Shown: positions 7,886-16,309, numbered from the stretch's first letter. The stretch: DNA of 64,000 bases from an uncultured Eubacterium sp. (GCA_934322085.1 CAKRGF010000005.1:28148-92147), one strand, 5' to 3'. Notes: generated by a model not told the origin, from the letters alone. Translations and numbers: made by a program.

Positions 7886-8721
7886 CAAAACGATGGAATG
7901 GTTTACTAGTCTATGATAAAGAGGGCGCAAAAAGAAATGCTTCCTACATAAAAATGCATGAAGAAGTGGGTAAAAAACTAAACATGCCGATTCATTTTTT
8001 ATATGACACAGATGTGATTGAATATTTGGGGACGAATCGGAAATCTGTTGATTTTTGTATGGTTCGCACAATCCATCCTGCTTTGACAAAGCAGATTGAG
8101 GCGATGGGGATTCCCTGCTTTAATTCTTCTTTTGTGTCAGAAATCTGCAATCATAAAGGAAAAACCTATGATTATATTTTGAAAAAATGTGAAATTCCGC
8201 TGGTAAAAACAAAGACGTTTCAAAATATTGAATTGTCCAGGGAATTATTAAAGGAGTATCCGGATTATGTAATTAAAGCGGTGGATGGACACGGCGGAAA
8301 ACAGGTGTTTTTGACAAACGAATCTTTTGAATCGATTCAAAATGGAATCGCCGGTTCGGATTTTATTTTACAGCCATTTGTCAAAGGACCCGGCGTGGAC
8401 TTACGTGTGTACATCATCGGCAGAAAAATTGTCGGTGCCATAAAACGTCAGGCAAACAACAGCTTCCGGGCAAATTTTTCTTTGGGTGGAAGTGTTACGT
8501 CATACCAATGCGATAAAGAAATTCTTGATTATGTAAATCAGGTTGTTCAGGTGTTTGATTTTGGTATGGTTGGTATTGATTTTATTTTAGATGAAAAGAA
8601 TCACTGGCTTTTAAATGAAATTGAGGATGTTGTCGGTGCCAGAATGTTATATCAGTGCCAGCCGGATGTTCATTTGTTGGAACAATATTTTGCATTTGTT
8701 TCTGATAAATTATTGCATTAG
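7882..8721 (+). CDS. RimK-like ATP-grasp ligase (second of pair)
   Basis: A 279-residue ATP-grasp protein coupled to the preceding one. The loop YVIKAVDGHGGKQVFL, the core GVDLRVYIIGRKIVG and RQANNSFRANFSLGG match the RimK branch. The C-terminal metal motif reads LLNEIEDVVGA where the usual form is E-x-N, so one metal ligand position is Glu or shifted. With the first ligase it may act as a heteromer or in two successive ligations; neither is shown. No precursor peptide, transporter or peptidase gene lies beside the pair. The end of the gene overlaps the -35 region of the fhs promoter. Confidence 0.78.
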   Translation: MTKRWNGLLVYDKEGAKRNASYIKMHEEVGKKLNMPIHFLYDTDVIEYLGTNRKSVDFCMVRTIHPALTKQIEAMGIPCFNSSFVSEICNHKGKTYDYILKKCEIPLVKTKTFQNIELSRELLKEYPDYVIKAVDGHGGKQVFLTNESFESIQNGIAGSDFILQPFVKGPGVDLRVYIIGRKIVGAIKRQANNSFRANFSLGGSVTSYQCDKEILDYVNQVVQVFDFGMVGIDFILDEKNHWLLNEIEDVVGARMLYQCQPDVHLLEQYFAFVSDKLLH

Positions 8722-8741
8722 AACAAGATAGTGTGTATAAT
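8713..8741 (+). promoter_or_regulatory. Predicted sigma-A promoter of fhs
   Basis: TTGCAT, a 17-base spacer and TATAAT; the -35 box overlaps the last codons of the upstream ligase. The leader of about 40 bases has no visible riboswitch. Confidence 0.65.
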
Positions 8742-8788
8742 ACAAGTTATGTTAACAGATATTGTGCTTTGAAAAATGGAGGTAGAAT

Positions 8789-10459
8789 ATGAAATCAGAT
8801 ATTGAAATTGCAAGAGAGGCGAATATGCAGCCGATTCAGACAGTGGCAGAGAAGTTAGATATCACTGCGGATGAATTGGATTTATATGGAAAATATAAAG
8901 CAAAATTGACGGACGAACTCTGGGATCGGATTAAAGACCGTCCGGATGGTAAACTTGTCCTTGTGACAGCGATTAATCCAACACCAGCCGGTGAGGGAAA
9001 GACAACAACGACGGTTGGACTCGGACAGGCGATGGATAAGATTGGGAAAAAGGCAATCATTGCCTTGCGTGAGCCATCGTTAGGCCCTTGCTTTGGATTA
9101 AAAGGTGGTGCTGCCGGCGGCGGTTATGCACAGGTTGTACCGATGGATGATTTGAATCTTCATTTCACGGGAGATTTTCATGCGATTACTTCGGCAAACA
9201 ACCTTCTTGCGGCAATGCTTGATAATCATATTCAACAGGGAAATAAACTTAACATTGATCCAAAACAGATTGTATGGAAGCGCTGTGTCGATATGAATGA
9301 CCGTGTACTTCGTAATATTACGGTAGGACTCGGACGCAAGGTGGATGGTGTGACAAGAGAAGATCATTTCATCATCACGGTGGCATCGGAAATCATGGCG
9401 ATTCTTTGTCTTGCAGACAACATGAAAGATTTGAAAGAGCGTTTAGGAAGAATTATTGTTGCTTATACTTATGAAGGAAAACCGGTTACGTCAAAAGAAA
9501 TTAAAGCAGTAGGCGCGATGGCTGCACTTTTGAAAGACGCCATTCGACCAAACATGATTCAGACTTTGGAGAATACACCGGCACTTGTGCATGGTGGTCC
9601 ATTTGCCAATATTGCTCACGGCTGTAATAGTGTCCGTGCGACAAAGACAGCTTTGAAATTAGCAGATTACACAATTACGGAAGCTGGTTTTGGTGCTGAC
9701 TTAGGAGCAGAAAAATTCTTAGATATCAAATGTCGTATGGCTGATTTGAAACCGGATGCCGTTGTACTTGTTGCTACGGTTCGTGCCCTCAAATACAATG
9801 GTGGTGTCAAAAAAGAAGATTTATCCGAAGAAAATCTCGATGCATTGAAAGCCGGTATTGTAAATCTGGAAAAACATATTGAAAACATTGCTAAGTTTGG
9901 TGTGCCATGTGTTGTTACATTGAATCAGTTTGTAACCGACAGCGAAGCAGAACTTGCATACGTTAAGGAGTTCTGTGAGGCGAGAGGATGTGAGTTTGCA
10001 CTTTCCAAGGTTTGGGAAAAAGGCGGCGAAGGCGGCATTGAGTTAGCGCAAAAAGTAATTGATACAATTGAGAATAAAGAGAGTAATTTCCATTATCTCT
10101 ATGAAAATGAGTTGTCGATTGTTGAGAAAATTGAGACAATTGCAAAAGAAATTTATGGAGCAGGAGAAGTTATCATTGAGCCGGCAGCAAAACAGCAGAT
10201 TGCACGGATTGAGTCACTCGGGTTTGGTTCTATGCCGGTATGTATGGCGAAAAACCAGTATTCTTTGTCGGATGATAAAACAATCCTTGGCAGACCGGAA
10301 GGCTTCCCAATCCACATCCGTGATGTCTATGTTTCTGCCGGAGCTGGATTTGTTGTTGCCATTACCGGAACAATTATGACTATGCCGGGATTGCCAAAAG
10401 TGCCGGCTGCCGAAGGAATTGATGTAAATGACGATGGACAGATTACCGGTTTGTTCTAA
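8789..10459 (+). CDS. fhs: Formate-tetrahydrofolate ligase
   Basis: ATP-dependent formation of 10-formyl-tetrahydrofolate from formate, feeding purine synthesis, initiator fMet and, in acetogens, the methyl branch. The 556-residue length is that of the family. The P-loop-like ATP site NPTPAGEGKTTTTVGL is at about residues 64-79, followed by REPSLGPCFGLKGGAAGGG, a strongly conserved family signature. It is a single-gene unit with its own promoter. folD, the next enzyme of the one-carbon route, lies 6 kb downstream. Secure call. Confidence 0.97.
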   Translation: MKSDIEIAREANMQPIQTVAEKLDITADELDLYGKYKAKLTDELWDRIKDRPDGKLVLVTAINPTPAGEGKTTTTVGLGQAMDKIGKKAIIALREPSLGPCFGLKGGAAGGGYAQVVPMDDLNLHFTGDFHAITSANNLLAAMLDNHIQQGNKLNIDPKQIVWKRCVDMNDRVLRNITVGLGRKVDGVTREDHFIITVASEIMAILCLADNMKDLKERLGRIIVAYTYEGKPVTSKEIKAVGAMAALLKDAIRPNMIQTLENTPALVHGGPFANIAHGCNSVRATKTALKLADYTITEAGFGADLGAEKFLDIKCRMADLKPDAVVLVATVRALKYNGGVKKEDLSEENLDALKAGIVNLEKHIENIAKFGVPCVVTLNQFVTDSEAELAYVKEFCEARGCEFALSKVWEKGGEGGIELAQKVIDTIENKESNFHYLYENELSIVEKIETIAKEIYGAGEVIIEPAAKQQIARIESLGFGSMPVCMAKNQYSLSDDKTILGRPEGFPIHIRDVYVSAGAGFVVAITGTIMTMPGLPKVPAAEGIDVNDDGQITGLF

Positions 10460-10505
10460 TAGTACTTTTTAATTGAAGTATAAATTTTGCATCAGGAGGG
10501 ACGAT

Positions 10506-10922
10506 ATGCTTGAAAATAAATTAGGTCTTACAAGTTCTGCTGAACTTGCTCGTATGGAGGAGCAGTTAAGTAAGAAAAAAGCAGTTTTATTATTTGAAAA
10601 GGGCATTTTAGACTCCCTCCCGGCAGGTAAGTTTTCTACTTTGCAGGCAATCCACCGGTATTTGTTTGAAGATATTTATGATTTTGCTGGAGAGATTCGC
10701 AAGGTAAATATAGCAAAAGGAAATTTTCGTTTTGCACCGCTGATGTATTTAGGTGCAGCACTTGAAAATATTGATAAAATGCCACAGTCTGATTTTGATG
10801 AAATTATAGAAAAGTATGTAGAAATGAATATTGCACATCCATTCCGGGAAGGCAACGGACGGAGTGCACGCATTTGGCTTGCCCATATGTTAAAACAAAA
10901 AATTGATATTGTTTTTCACTAA
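10506..10922 (+). CDS. Fic-family protein, truncated at the C-terminus
   Basis: Fic proteins transfer AMP or related groups to hydroxyls of target proteins. The core HPFREGNGR is intact at residues 111-119, with the flap region NFRFAPLMYL upstream. The protein ends at 138 residues, about 20 residues after the motif, whereas Fic proteins of this type run near 195-200 with a further conserved helical segment. The last codons lie inside the left arm of a terminator stem, so the 3' part has been lost or replaced. The ATG at 10506 is chosen because AGGAGGG lies before it. No antitoxin partner gene is adjacent. Activity is doubtful. Confidence 0.8.
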   Translation: MLENKLGLTSSAELARMEEQLSKKKAVLLFEKGILDSLPAGKFSTLQAIHRYLFEDIYDFAGEIRKVNIAKGNFRFAPLMYLGAALENIDKMPQSDFDEIIEKYVEMNIAHPFREGNGRSARIWLAHMLKQKIDIVFH

Positions 10923-10962
10923 GCGGGAGCGGTCCTGAATAGGAAAAACAATATCATTTTTT
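10905..10962. terminator. Bidirectional terminator between fic and pyrI
   Basis: A perfect 13-bp inverted repeat (10905-10917 and 10943-10955) with a 25-base loop, followed by a T run on the plus side and preceded by an A run on the other. It serves the converging fic and pyrBI units. The left arm encodes the last residues of the Fic protein. Confidence 0.85.
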
Positions 10963-10981
10963 ATATCACAATCTAATTAAG

Positions 10982-11410
10982 TTATCGTCTTCTCGAAAAC
11001 TTCTGCTCGCAGTACATACAGCGGTAAATCCGATTTTCACGGTCTGTCAGTTTAAAACGGTGTGGTAATTCCTGCTCAACGGAAGTAATGCATCGAGGAT
11101 TTTTGCACTTGATGACATTTGTTACCGTTTCCGGCAGTGTGAGAACACGTTTTTCTACAATTTCGTTGTTTTTTATAACGTTAATGGTGATGTTTTCATC
11201 GAGGACACCGAGAATATCTAAGTTTACAGTAATTGGTCCCTCAATTTTGATAATATCTTTTTTTCCCATTTTACTGCTTTTTGCATTTTTAATAATGGCA
11301 ACGGAGCAGTCTAATTTTTCTAATTCAAGATAGTGATAAATTTCCATGGAGCCGCCAGCCTTAATGTGGTCAATAACAACTCCTTCTTGTAATCCACCAA
11401 TATTTAACAT
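10982..11410 (-). CDS. pyrI: Aspartate carbamoyltransferase regulatory chain
   Basis: The 142-residue regulatory subunit of aspartate transcarbamoylase, which binds CTP/ATP and bridges catalytic trimers. The N-terminal nucleotide-binding domain is followed by a four-cysteine zinc domain: CKNPRC then CMYCEQKF about 30 residues later. The start overlaps the end of pyrB by 7 bases, giving coupled production of the two chains. Bacillus species lack this subunit, but many Clostridia have it. It is the last gene before the shared terminator. Confidence 0.95.
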   Translation of the reverse strand: MLNIGGLQEGVVIDHIKAGGSMEIYHYLELEKLDCSVAIIKNAKSSKMGKKDIIKIEGPITVNLDILGVLDENITINVIKNNEIVEKRVLTLPETVTNVIKCKNPRCITSVEQELPHRFKLTDRENRIYRCMYCEQKFSRRR

Positions 11411-12327
11411 TCCGGAATCACCTCCAATAAAGTCATAATTAATGCCATTCGTATGTAAACACCATATTGTGCCTGCTTAAAGTAAACAGCACGTGGGTCA
11501 TCATCCACATCGGTTGCAATTTCATTTACACGTGGAAGAGGGTGGAGAACCAACATATCTTTTGGTGCCAGTTTCATTTTTTTGCGGTCAAGGATGAAAC
11601 TGTCCTTCAAGCGGATGTAATCTTCCTCGTTAAAGAAACGTTCACGCTGAACACGTGTCATATATAACAAATCAAGTTCCGGTAAAACGTCTTCCAATAC
11701 GTTTACTTCTTTATATTCAATGCCATTGGCATCTAACGTATCTTTTCTAATATAATCCGGAATCTTCAATTCTTCCGGTGAAATCATAACAAATTTAACG
11801 TTCGGATAGCGAACCATAGCACCAATTAAAGAGTGAACGGTACGTCCGAATTTCAAGTCACCACACAATCCAATTGTCAGATTGTCAAGGCGTCCCTTTA
11901 AATTTTTAATTGTCAATAAATCGGTTAATGTCTGGGTCGGATGATTATGTCCGCCATCACCGGCATTGATCACTGGAATTTTAGAATGAAGAGAAGCGAC
12001 GAATGGAGCACCTTCCTTTGGGTGACGCATCGCACAGATATCGGCATAACTGGAAATGACACGAATGGTATCAGCTACGCTTTCACCTTTTGCTGCTGAG
12101 CTGGAATCAGCGGATGAAAAACCAAGAACTTGTCCACCTAAATTCATCATAGCAGATTCAAAACTTAAACGGGTTCTTGTGCTCGGTTCATAAAAACAAG
12201 TCGCAAGTTTTTTTCCTTTACACACTTCTGAAAATCGTGCCGGATCCTGAATGATTTTTTCAGCTAATACAATTAAATCATGAATCTCATCCACGGTCAG
12301 GTCAAGTGCATTCATTAAATGACGCAT
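11404..12327 (-). CDS. pyrB: Aspartate carbamoyltransferase catalytic chain
   Basis: First committed step of pyrimidine synthesis: carbamoyl phosphate plus aspartate to carbamoyl-aspartate. The carbamoyl-phosphate loop FYEPSTRTRLSFESAM is near residue 45 and the aspartate-side motif HPLPRVNEI is near residue 260. At 307 residues it has normal length. The ATG at 12327 is chosen over 12354 because AGGAGG lies 6 bases before it. It is transcribed divergently from the aconitase homologue and forms an operon with pyrI. The leader is only about 40 bases, too short for a PyrR-type attenuator, so that control is not supported here. Confidence 0.96.
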   Translation of the reverse strand: MRHLMNALDLTVDEIHDLIVLAEKIIQDPARFSEVCKGKKLATCFYEPSTRTRLSFESAMMNLGGQVLGFSSADSSSAAKGESVADTIRVISSYADICAMRHPKEGAPFVASLHSKIPVINAGDGGHNHPTQTLTDLLTIKNLKGRLDNLTIGLCGDLKFGRTVHSLIGAMVRYPNVKFVMISPEELKIPDYIRKDTLDANGIEYKEVNVLEDVLPELDLLYMTRVQRERFFNEEDYIRLKDSFILDRKKMKLAPKDMLVLHPLPRVNEIATDVDDDPRAVYFKQAQYGVYIRMALIMTLLEVIPEC

Positions 12328-12373
12328 AATGCCTCCTATCTGCCATGTTCCCATGGCTTCCGTATTTCAACTT

Positions 12374-12402
12374 ATTCTACCTCATTTTGATACGGATGAC
12401 AA
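12374..12402 (-). promoter_or_regulatory. Predicted promoter of pyrBI
   Basis: On the minus strand: TTGTCA, a 17-base spacer and TAGAAT, about 47 bases before the pyrB start. Confidence 0.6.
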
Positions 12403-12434
12403 TAGAAAAATCAAGCAAAAAAGCAAAAAATAAT

Positions 12435-12463
12435 TTGCATTATAAAGAAAAAGCAAGTATACT
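12435..12463 (+). promoter_or_regulatory. Predicted promoter of the aconitase homologue
   Basis: TTGCAT, a 17-base spacer and TATACT, 52 bases before the ATG at 12516, back to back with the pyrBI promoter. Confidence 0.6.
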
Positions 12464-12515
12464 ATTATAGGAAAAATTTTCACTTCGGTGTTAAAAAATA
12501 TGAAGGAGGCTGCAA

Positions 12516-14801
12516 ATGGTAACATTATATGATGGTGGCGCATATCTGATAAATGGTACGGAACTGATTCCGGACAATGCAGAGGCAATCGCGGCACTGG
12601 AAAGCAAAGCAGGAATTAAGACAACAAAAGAAGAGGCGGTTAAGGGAACGATGGCATACCATATTTTGTCATCCCATAATACTTCTGGCAACATGGAAAA
12701 CTTGAAAATTAAGTTTGACAAATTGACTTCCCATGATATTACATTTGTTGGAATTTTACAGACCGCAAGAGCATCCGGACTTGAGAAGTTCCCGGTTCCT
12801 TATGTACTTACTAACTGTCATAACAGTTTGTGTGCGGTAGGTGGAACAATTAATGAAGATGATCATGTGTTTGGTCTTTCCTGTGCAAAGAAATATGGTG
12901 GTATCTATGTACCTCCTCATCAGGCAGTTATTCACCAGTTTGCCCGCGAGATGCTGGCGGCAGGCGGTGCTATGATTCTTGGTTCAGACAGCCATACAAG
13001 ATATGGTGCACTTGGTACGATGGCGGTCGGTGAGGGCGGACCGGAGATCGTAAAACAGCTTTTGGAGCAGACCTACGACATTCCGATGCCTGGTGTTGTG
13101 GCAATTCATCTGACCGGCAAACCGCAGAAAGGTGTTGGTCCACAGGATATTGCACTTGCGATTATCGGTGCTGTATTTAAAAATGGTTATGTAAATAATA
13201 AGGTAATGGAATTTGTCGGCGAGGGCATTGATAACTTAAGTGTTGATTTCCGTATTGGTATTGATGTTATGACGACAGAGACCACTTGTCTTTCTTCTAT
13301 CTGGCGCACAGATGATGCCGTAAAAGAATTTTATGAGATTCACGGAAGAAAAGATGATTATAAAGAAATGGCACCGGAAAAAGTTGCCTACTATGACGGT
13401 GTGGTAGAAGTTGACTTGTCAACAATCAAACCGATGATTGCGATGCCATTCCACCCAAGTAATGTGTACACCATTGAAGAGTTGAACAATAACCTTGAGG
13501 ATATTCTTCGTGATGTAGAGAAAAAGGCGCTTGTAAGCCTTGATAACAATAACATTGACTTTAAGCTGACGGATAAGATTCATGATGGCAGATTGTATGT
13601 AGAGCAGGGTGTTATTGCCGGATGTGCCGGTGGTGGCTTTGAGAACTTATGTGATGCCGCTGATATTCTGCGCGGTAAAAATATTGGTGCCGATGAATTC
13701 TCATTAAGTGTTTATCCGGCATCCCAGCCGATTTTCATGGAACTTGTGAAAAATGGACGGATTGCGGATTTGATGGAAGCAGGAGCTACCGTTCGTACCG
13801 CTTTCTGCGGCCCATGTTTTGGTGCCGGCGATGTACCAAGCAACAAGGGACTTAGTATCCGTCATTCGACAAGAAACTTCCCGAACCGTGAGGGATCGAA
13901 AGTTACGAATGGGCAGATTGCTTCTGTTGCACTTATGGATGCTCGTTCGATTGCGGCAACAGCTGCGAATAAGGGATATTTGACGGCAGCAACAGATATT
14001 GATGCAGACTTTACAAAACCGAAATATTATTTTGACCATACGATTTATGATAACCGTGTCTTTAACGGTGTTGGCAAGGCAGATCCTTCGGTTGAAATTA
14101 AATTTGGACCAAACATTGTAGACTGGCCGGAAATGCATGCACTTACGGATAATGTACTTTTGAAAGTGGTATCCATGATTCATGATCCGGTTACAACAAC
14201 GGATGAATTGATTCCATCCGGTGAGACAAGTTCTTACCGCTCAAATCCACTTGGTCTTGCTGAGTTTACTCTGTCAAGAAAAGACCCTGCTTATGTAGGA
14301 AAAGCAAAAGAAGTACAGAAGGTAGAGAAGGCTCGTATTGCTGGCGAAGACATTTATGCCGAAGATGCAAACTTAAAAGATGTCTATGAGGCAGTTGCGA
14401 AACAGTTTGATGTAAAACCGGAAGAGACAGAAGTCGGAAGTGTAATTTTTGCCGTGAAACCAGGTGATGGTTCTGCCCGTGAGCAGGCAGCAAGCTGTCA
14501 GCGAGTGCTTGGCGGTATGGCTAACATTGCCCGTGAGTATGCAACAAAGAGATATCGTTCCAACCTGATTAACTGGGGGATGCTTCCATTTGTTTTCGAT
14601 GGTGACCTTGCTTTCGATAAAGATGATTATATTTTTGTAAAGGATATTAAGAAAGCCATTGAGACAAAAGAAGATACGATTCACGCTTATGTAGTAAACC
14701 AGGGGATGAAAGAAATTGAACTTCACCTTGGTAATCTGACAGACGATGAAAGAGAAATTATTTTGAAAGGCTGCCTGATTAACTACAACAAAAAGAATTA
14801 G
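12516..14801 (+). CDS. Aconitase-superfamily hydratase (YbhJ-like)
   Basis: A 761-residue iron-sulfur hydratase. Aconitase landmarks are present: GSDSHTRYGALGTMAVGEGGPE for substrate binding, GCAGGG and FCGPCFGAGD supplying the cluster cysteines, and a swivel domain with GSAREQAA and YRSNLINWGMLPF. The GCAGGG segment, in place of the GCTNS of housekeeping aconitase, points to the YbhJ branch, whose reaction is not well established. No citrate synthase or isocitrate dehydrogenase lies nearby. Citrate-isocitrate isomerisation is possible but not shown. AAGGAGG lies before the start. It is probably co-transcribed with the 88-codon gene after it. Confidence 0.85.
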   Translation: MVTLYDGGAYLINGTELIPDNAEAIAALESKAGIKTTKEEAVKGTMAYHILSSHNTSGNMENLKIKFDKLTSHDITFVGILQTARASGLEKFPVPYVLTNCHNSLCAVGGTINEDDHVFGLSCAKKYGGIYVPPHQAVIHQFAREMLAAGGAMILGSDSHTRYGALGTMAVGEGGPEIVKQLLEQTYDIPMPGVVAIHLTGKPQKGVGPQDIALAIIGAVFKNGYVNNKVMEFVGEGIDNLSVDFRIGIDVMTTETTCLSSIWRTDDAVKEFYEIHGRKDDYKEMAPEKVAYYDGVVEVDLSTIKPMIAMPFHPSNVYTIEELNNNLEDILRDVEKKALVSLDNNNIDFKLTDKIHDGRLYVEQGVIAGCAGGGFENLCDAADILRGKNIGADEFSLSVYPASQPIFMELVKNGRIADLMEAGATVRTAFCGPCFGAGDVPSNKGLSIRHSTRNFPNREGSKVTNGQIASVALMDARSIAATAANKGYLTAATDIDADFTKPKYYFDHTIYDNRVFNGVGKADPSVEIKFGPNIVDWPEMHALTDNVLLKVVSMIHDPVTTTDELIPSGETSSYRSNPLGLAEFTLSRKDPAYVGKAKEVQKVEKARIAGEDIYAEDANLKDVYEAVAKQFDVKPEETEVGSVIFAVKPGDGSAREQAASCQRVLGGMANIAREYATKRYRSNLINWGMLPFVFDGDLAFDKDDYIFVKDIKKAIETKEDTIHAYVVNQGMKEIELHLGNLTDDEREIILKGCLINYNKKN

Positions 14802-14820
14802 TTCTTTTGGGAGGACTTTT

Positions 14821-15087
14821 ATGTTCCGCATATGGGGAAAAATATTCAAAGACAATCATTTAGTTCGTGATATGGTTTACGAAAATGGTGATACGGATAT
14901 CAACCGGACTAAAAAAGTATTTGCTGGGATTCACGCATTTGCTGAAGCCTTTGATTTGCAGCAGCCAATTTGGCTTGACAAAAACATTAATGAATTCAAG
15001 CGGGTTGACAAAACCCGCTTTGAACAAGATAACTTCATCGAGCAAATCGACTTTGACTACCTCGAAATCGAAGTAATCGAAGAATAG
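14821..15087 (+). CDS. Small conserved hypothetical protein (88 aa)
   Basis: Not assigned to a named family. It is 88 residues, has no membrane segment or signal, and has an aromatic and acidic end (QIDFDYLEIEVIEE). The segment PIWLDKNINEFKR followed by KTRFEQDNFIE is one I recall in many Lachnospiraceae proteins of this size, so it is likely real. GGGAGG lies before the ATG, 20 bases after the aconitase homologue. A perfect 9-bp hairpin lies inside the gene at 14998-15020 and encodes FKRVDKTRF. Function unknown. Confidence 0.7.
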   Translation: MFRIWGKIFKDNHLVRDMVYENGDTDINRTKKVFAGIHAFAEAFDLQQPIWLDKNINEFKRVDKTRFEQDNFIEQIDFDYLEIEVIEE

Positions 15088-15141
15088 CAAAACCAAAGAA
15101 CAGCAAAAATCCCAAAGAGGTAAAATAAAGAGGTAAATTAA

Positions 15142-15273
15142 TTTCGCTAAACAATTAAAAAGGAATCTGCAAAATTTCACCATGAGGAACTATGAACACC
15201 ATAGGTGTTCATCAAGCGAAGCGGTTCCGAATGGGAAACTTTGCAGATTCCTTTTTACTTTTACTTAGCGAAA
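15142..15273. repeat. 132-nt nested palindrome (hairpin element)
   Basis: Nested inverted arms: TTTCGCTAA at 15142-15150 with TTAGCGAAA at 15265-15273; a perfect 17-bp arm pair 15157-15173 with 15240-15256; CCAT/ATGG and GGAAC/GTTCC pairs inside; and a perfect 9-bp tip ATGAACACC-ATA-GGTGTTCAT at 15192-15212. It occupies almost the whole gap between two converging genes. It could be a terminator, a MITE-like element or a structured RNA. Only one copy was seen in the window. Confidence 0.75.
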
Positions 15274-15278
15274 ACAAT

Positions 15279-15473
15279 TCACCCTTCATCAATCTCAATC
15301 GCCATAGTCGGGCAGTTTTCTGCCGCAGTCCGGCAGTCATCTTCATATTCCGCAGAAATTATTCCCTCAACAGCCTCTGCTTTTCCTTCTTCATTAAAGT
15401 GATAAACATCTTCGCAGGTAGACACACATAAACCGCAGGCAATGCAGGCATCCTGGTCAACAAAACTTTTCAT
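15279..15473 (-). CDS. Single-cluster [4Fe-4S] ferredoxin
   Basis: A 64-residue electron carrier. Cysteines C10, C13, C16 and C54 (CIACGLC ... NCPTMAI) fit one [4Fe-4S] cluster. C20 and C47 sit where a disulfide replaces the second cluster in ferredoxins such as that of Thermotoga maritima. The ATG at 15473 is preferred over upstream ATGs because GGGAG precedes it at about 11 bases. It is a single-gene unit facing the nested palindrome at its 3' end. The redox partner is not evident from the neighbours. Confidence 0.93.
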   Translation of the reverse strand: MKSFVDQDACIACGLCVSTCEDVYHFNEEGKAEAVEGIISAEYEDDCRTAAENCPTMAIEIDEG

Positions 15474-15519
15474 TGCAAAAAAATCTCCCTTCATTTTTTT
15501 AGTAGCGTTCCCGTTTCGT

Positions 15520-15547
15520 TTGACTTTATTCATTTTTTGCTTATAAT
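15520..15547 (+). promoter_or_regulatory. Predicted promoter of the alarmone synthetase gene
   Basis: TTGACT, a 16-base spacer and TATAAT. The start of transcription would fall near 15554, which supports the internal translation start at 15614. Confidence 0.65.
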
Positions 15548-15613
15548 AGATAATGTATGCATATGTATAATACGCATACGATAAGTACAGGGGTTAAAGA
15601 TTGGAGAAGAACA

Positions 15614-16294
15614 ATGCTTGATGAAGAATTACATACATCATATCTGAAACAACTGCATCTGCCAAAAGATATGGACAATCTTTTTGAGTCCGATGCCGAA
15701 GAATTTCAGAAAATGATGATGATGTACAGTTGTGCAATCAAAGAAGTAAAAACAAAATTACAAGTGTTAAACGATGAATTTTCGATGACAAAAAATCGAA
15801 ATCCAATTGAATTTATTAAAACAAGAATCAAACAGCCGGACAGCATCGCAACCAAATTGAAAAAGAAAGGCTATCCGATTACAGTTGAATCTGTCAGGCA
15901 GCATTTGAATGATGTGGCGGGCGTGCGCGTAATCTGCGCTTTTATTGACGATATTTACAAAGTGGCGGATATGCTTTCGGCACAGGATGATGTTGTTTTA
16001 ATAAAAACAAAAGATTATATCAAAAAGCCGAAAATGAATGGCTACCGGAGTCTGCATTTAATTGTGGAAGTCCCAGTATTCTTTTCGGACCATAAAGAAA
16101 ATATGCGTGTCGAAGTCCAGATTCGTACGATTGCGATGGACTTTTGGGCGAGCTTAGAGCATCAGGTAAAATACAAAAAAGATATTAAAGATGCTGAAAA
16201 TATTGTTTACGAATTGCGCGCTTGTGCGGACGTAATAAACCGGACGGATTTTCATATGCAGGCAATCCGCGACAATATAGTAGAAATAGATTAA
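15614..16294 (+). CDS. Small alarmone synthetase (GTP pyrophosphokinase, RelQ/YjbM type)
   Basis: Makes (p)ppGpp from ATP and GTP/GDP in the stringent response. At 226 residues it has only the synthetase domain; the HD hydrolase and regulatory domains of long Rel proteins are absent. Visible motifs are IATKLKKKGYP, NDVAGVRVIC, KPKMNGYRSLHLIV and VEVQIRTIAMDFWASLEHQVKYK. The ATG at 15614 has GGAGAAG before it; the ATG at 15557 would start at the promoter's own start site. Followed by folD 15 bases later, so probably one operon. Secure as to family. Confidence 0.93.
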   Translation: MLDEELHTSYLKQLHLPKDMDNLFESDAEEFQKMMMMYSCAIKEVKTKLQVLNDEFSMTKNRNPIEFIKTRIKQPDSIATKLKKKGYPITVESVRQHLNDVAGVRVICAFIDDIYKVADMLSAQDDVVLIKTKDYIKKPKMNGYRSLHLIVEVPVFFSDHKENMRVEVQIRTIAMDFWASLEHQVKYKKDIKDAENIVYELRACADVINRTDFHMQAIRDNIVEID

Positions 16295-16309
16295 AAAGGA
16301 GATAACAGT

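Noticed and set aside
7022..8721. ATP-grasp pair as a graspetide (microviridin-like) peptide system
   Set aside because: No precursor peptide gene, acetyltransferase, protease or transporter is near, and both ligases are fused by overlap to ftsK.
10506..11410. Fic and the next gene as a toxin-antitoxin pair
   Set aside because: The next gene is pyrI on the opposite strand; no antitoxin-like gene is adjacent.
12328..12380. PyrR attenuator before pyrB
   Set aside because: The leader from the predicted promoter is only about 40 bases, with no terminator/antiterminator pair.
14998..15020. Perfect 9-bp hairpin as a terminator
   Set aside because: It lies inside the 88-codon gene and has no T run after it.
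15142..15273. Palindrome as a CRISPR repeat
   Set aside because: There is one copy only, no spacers and no cas genes.
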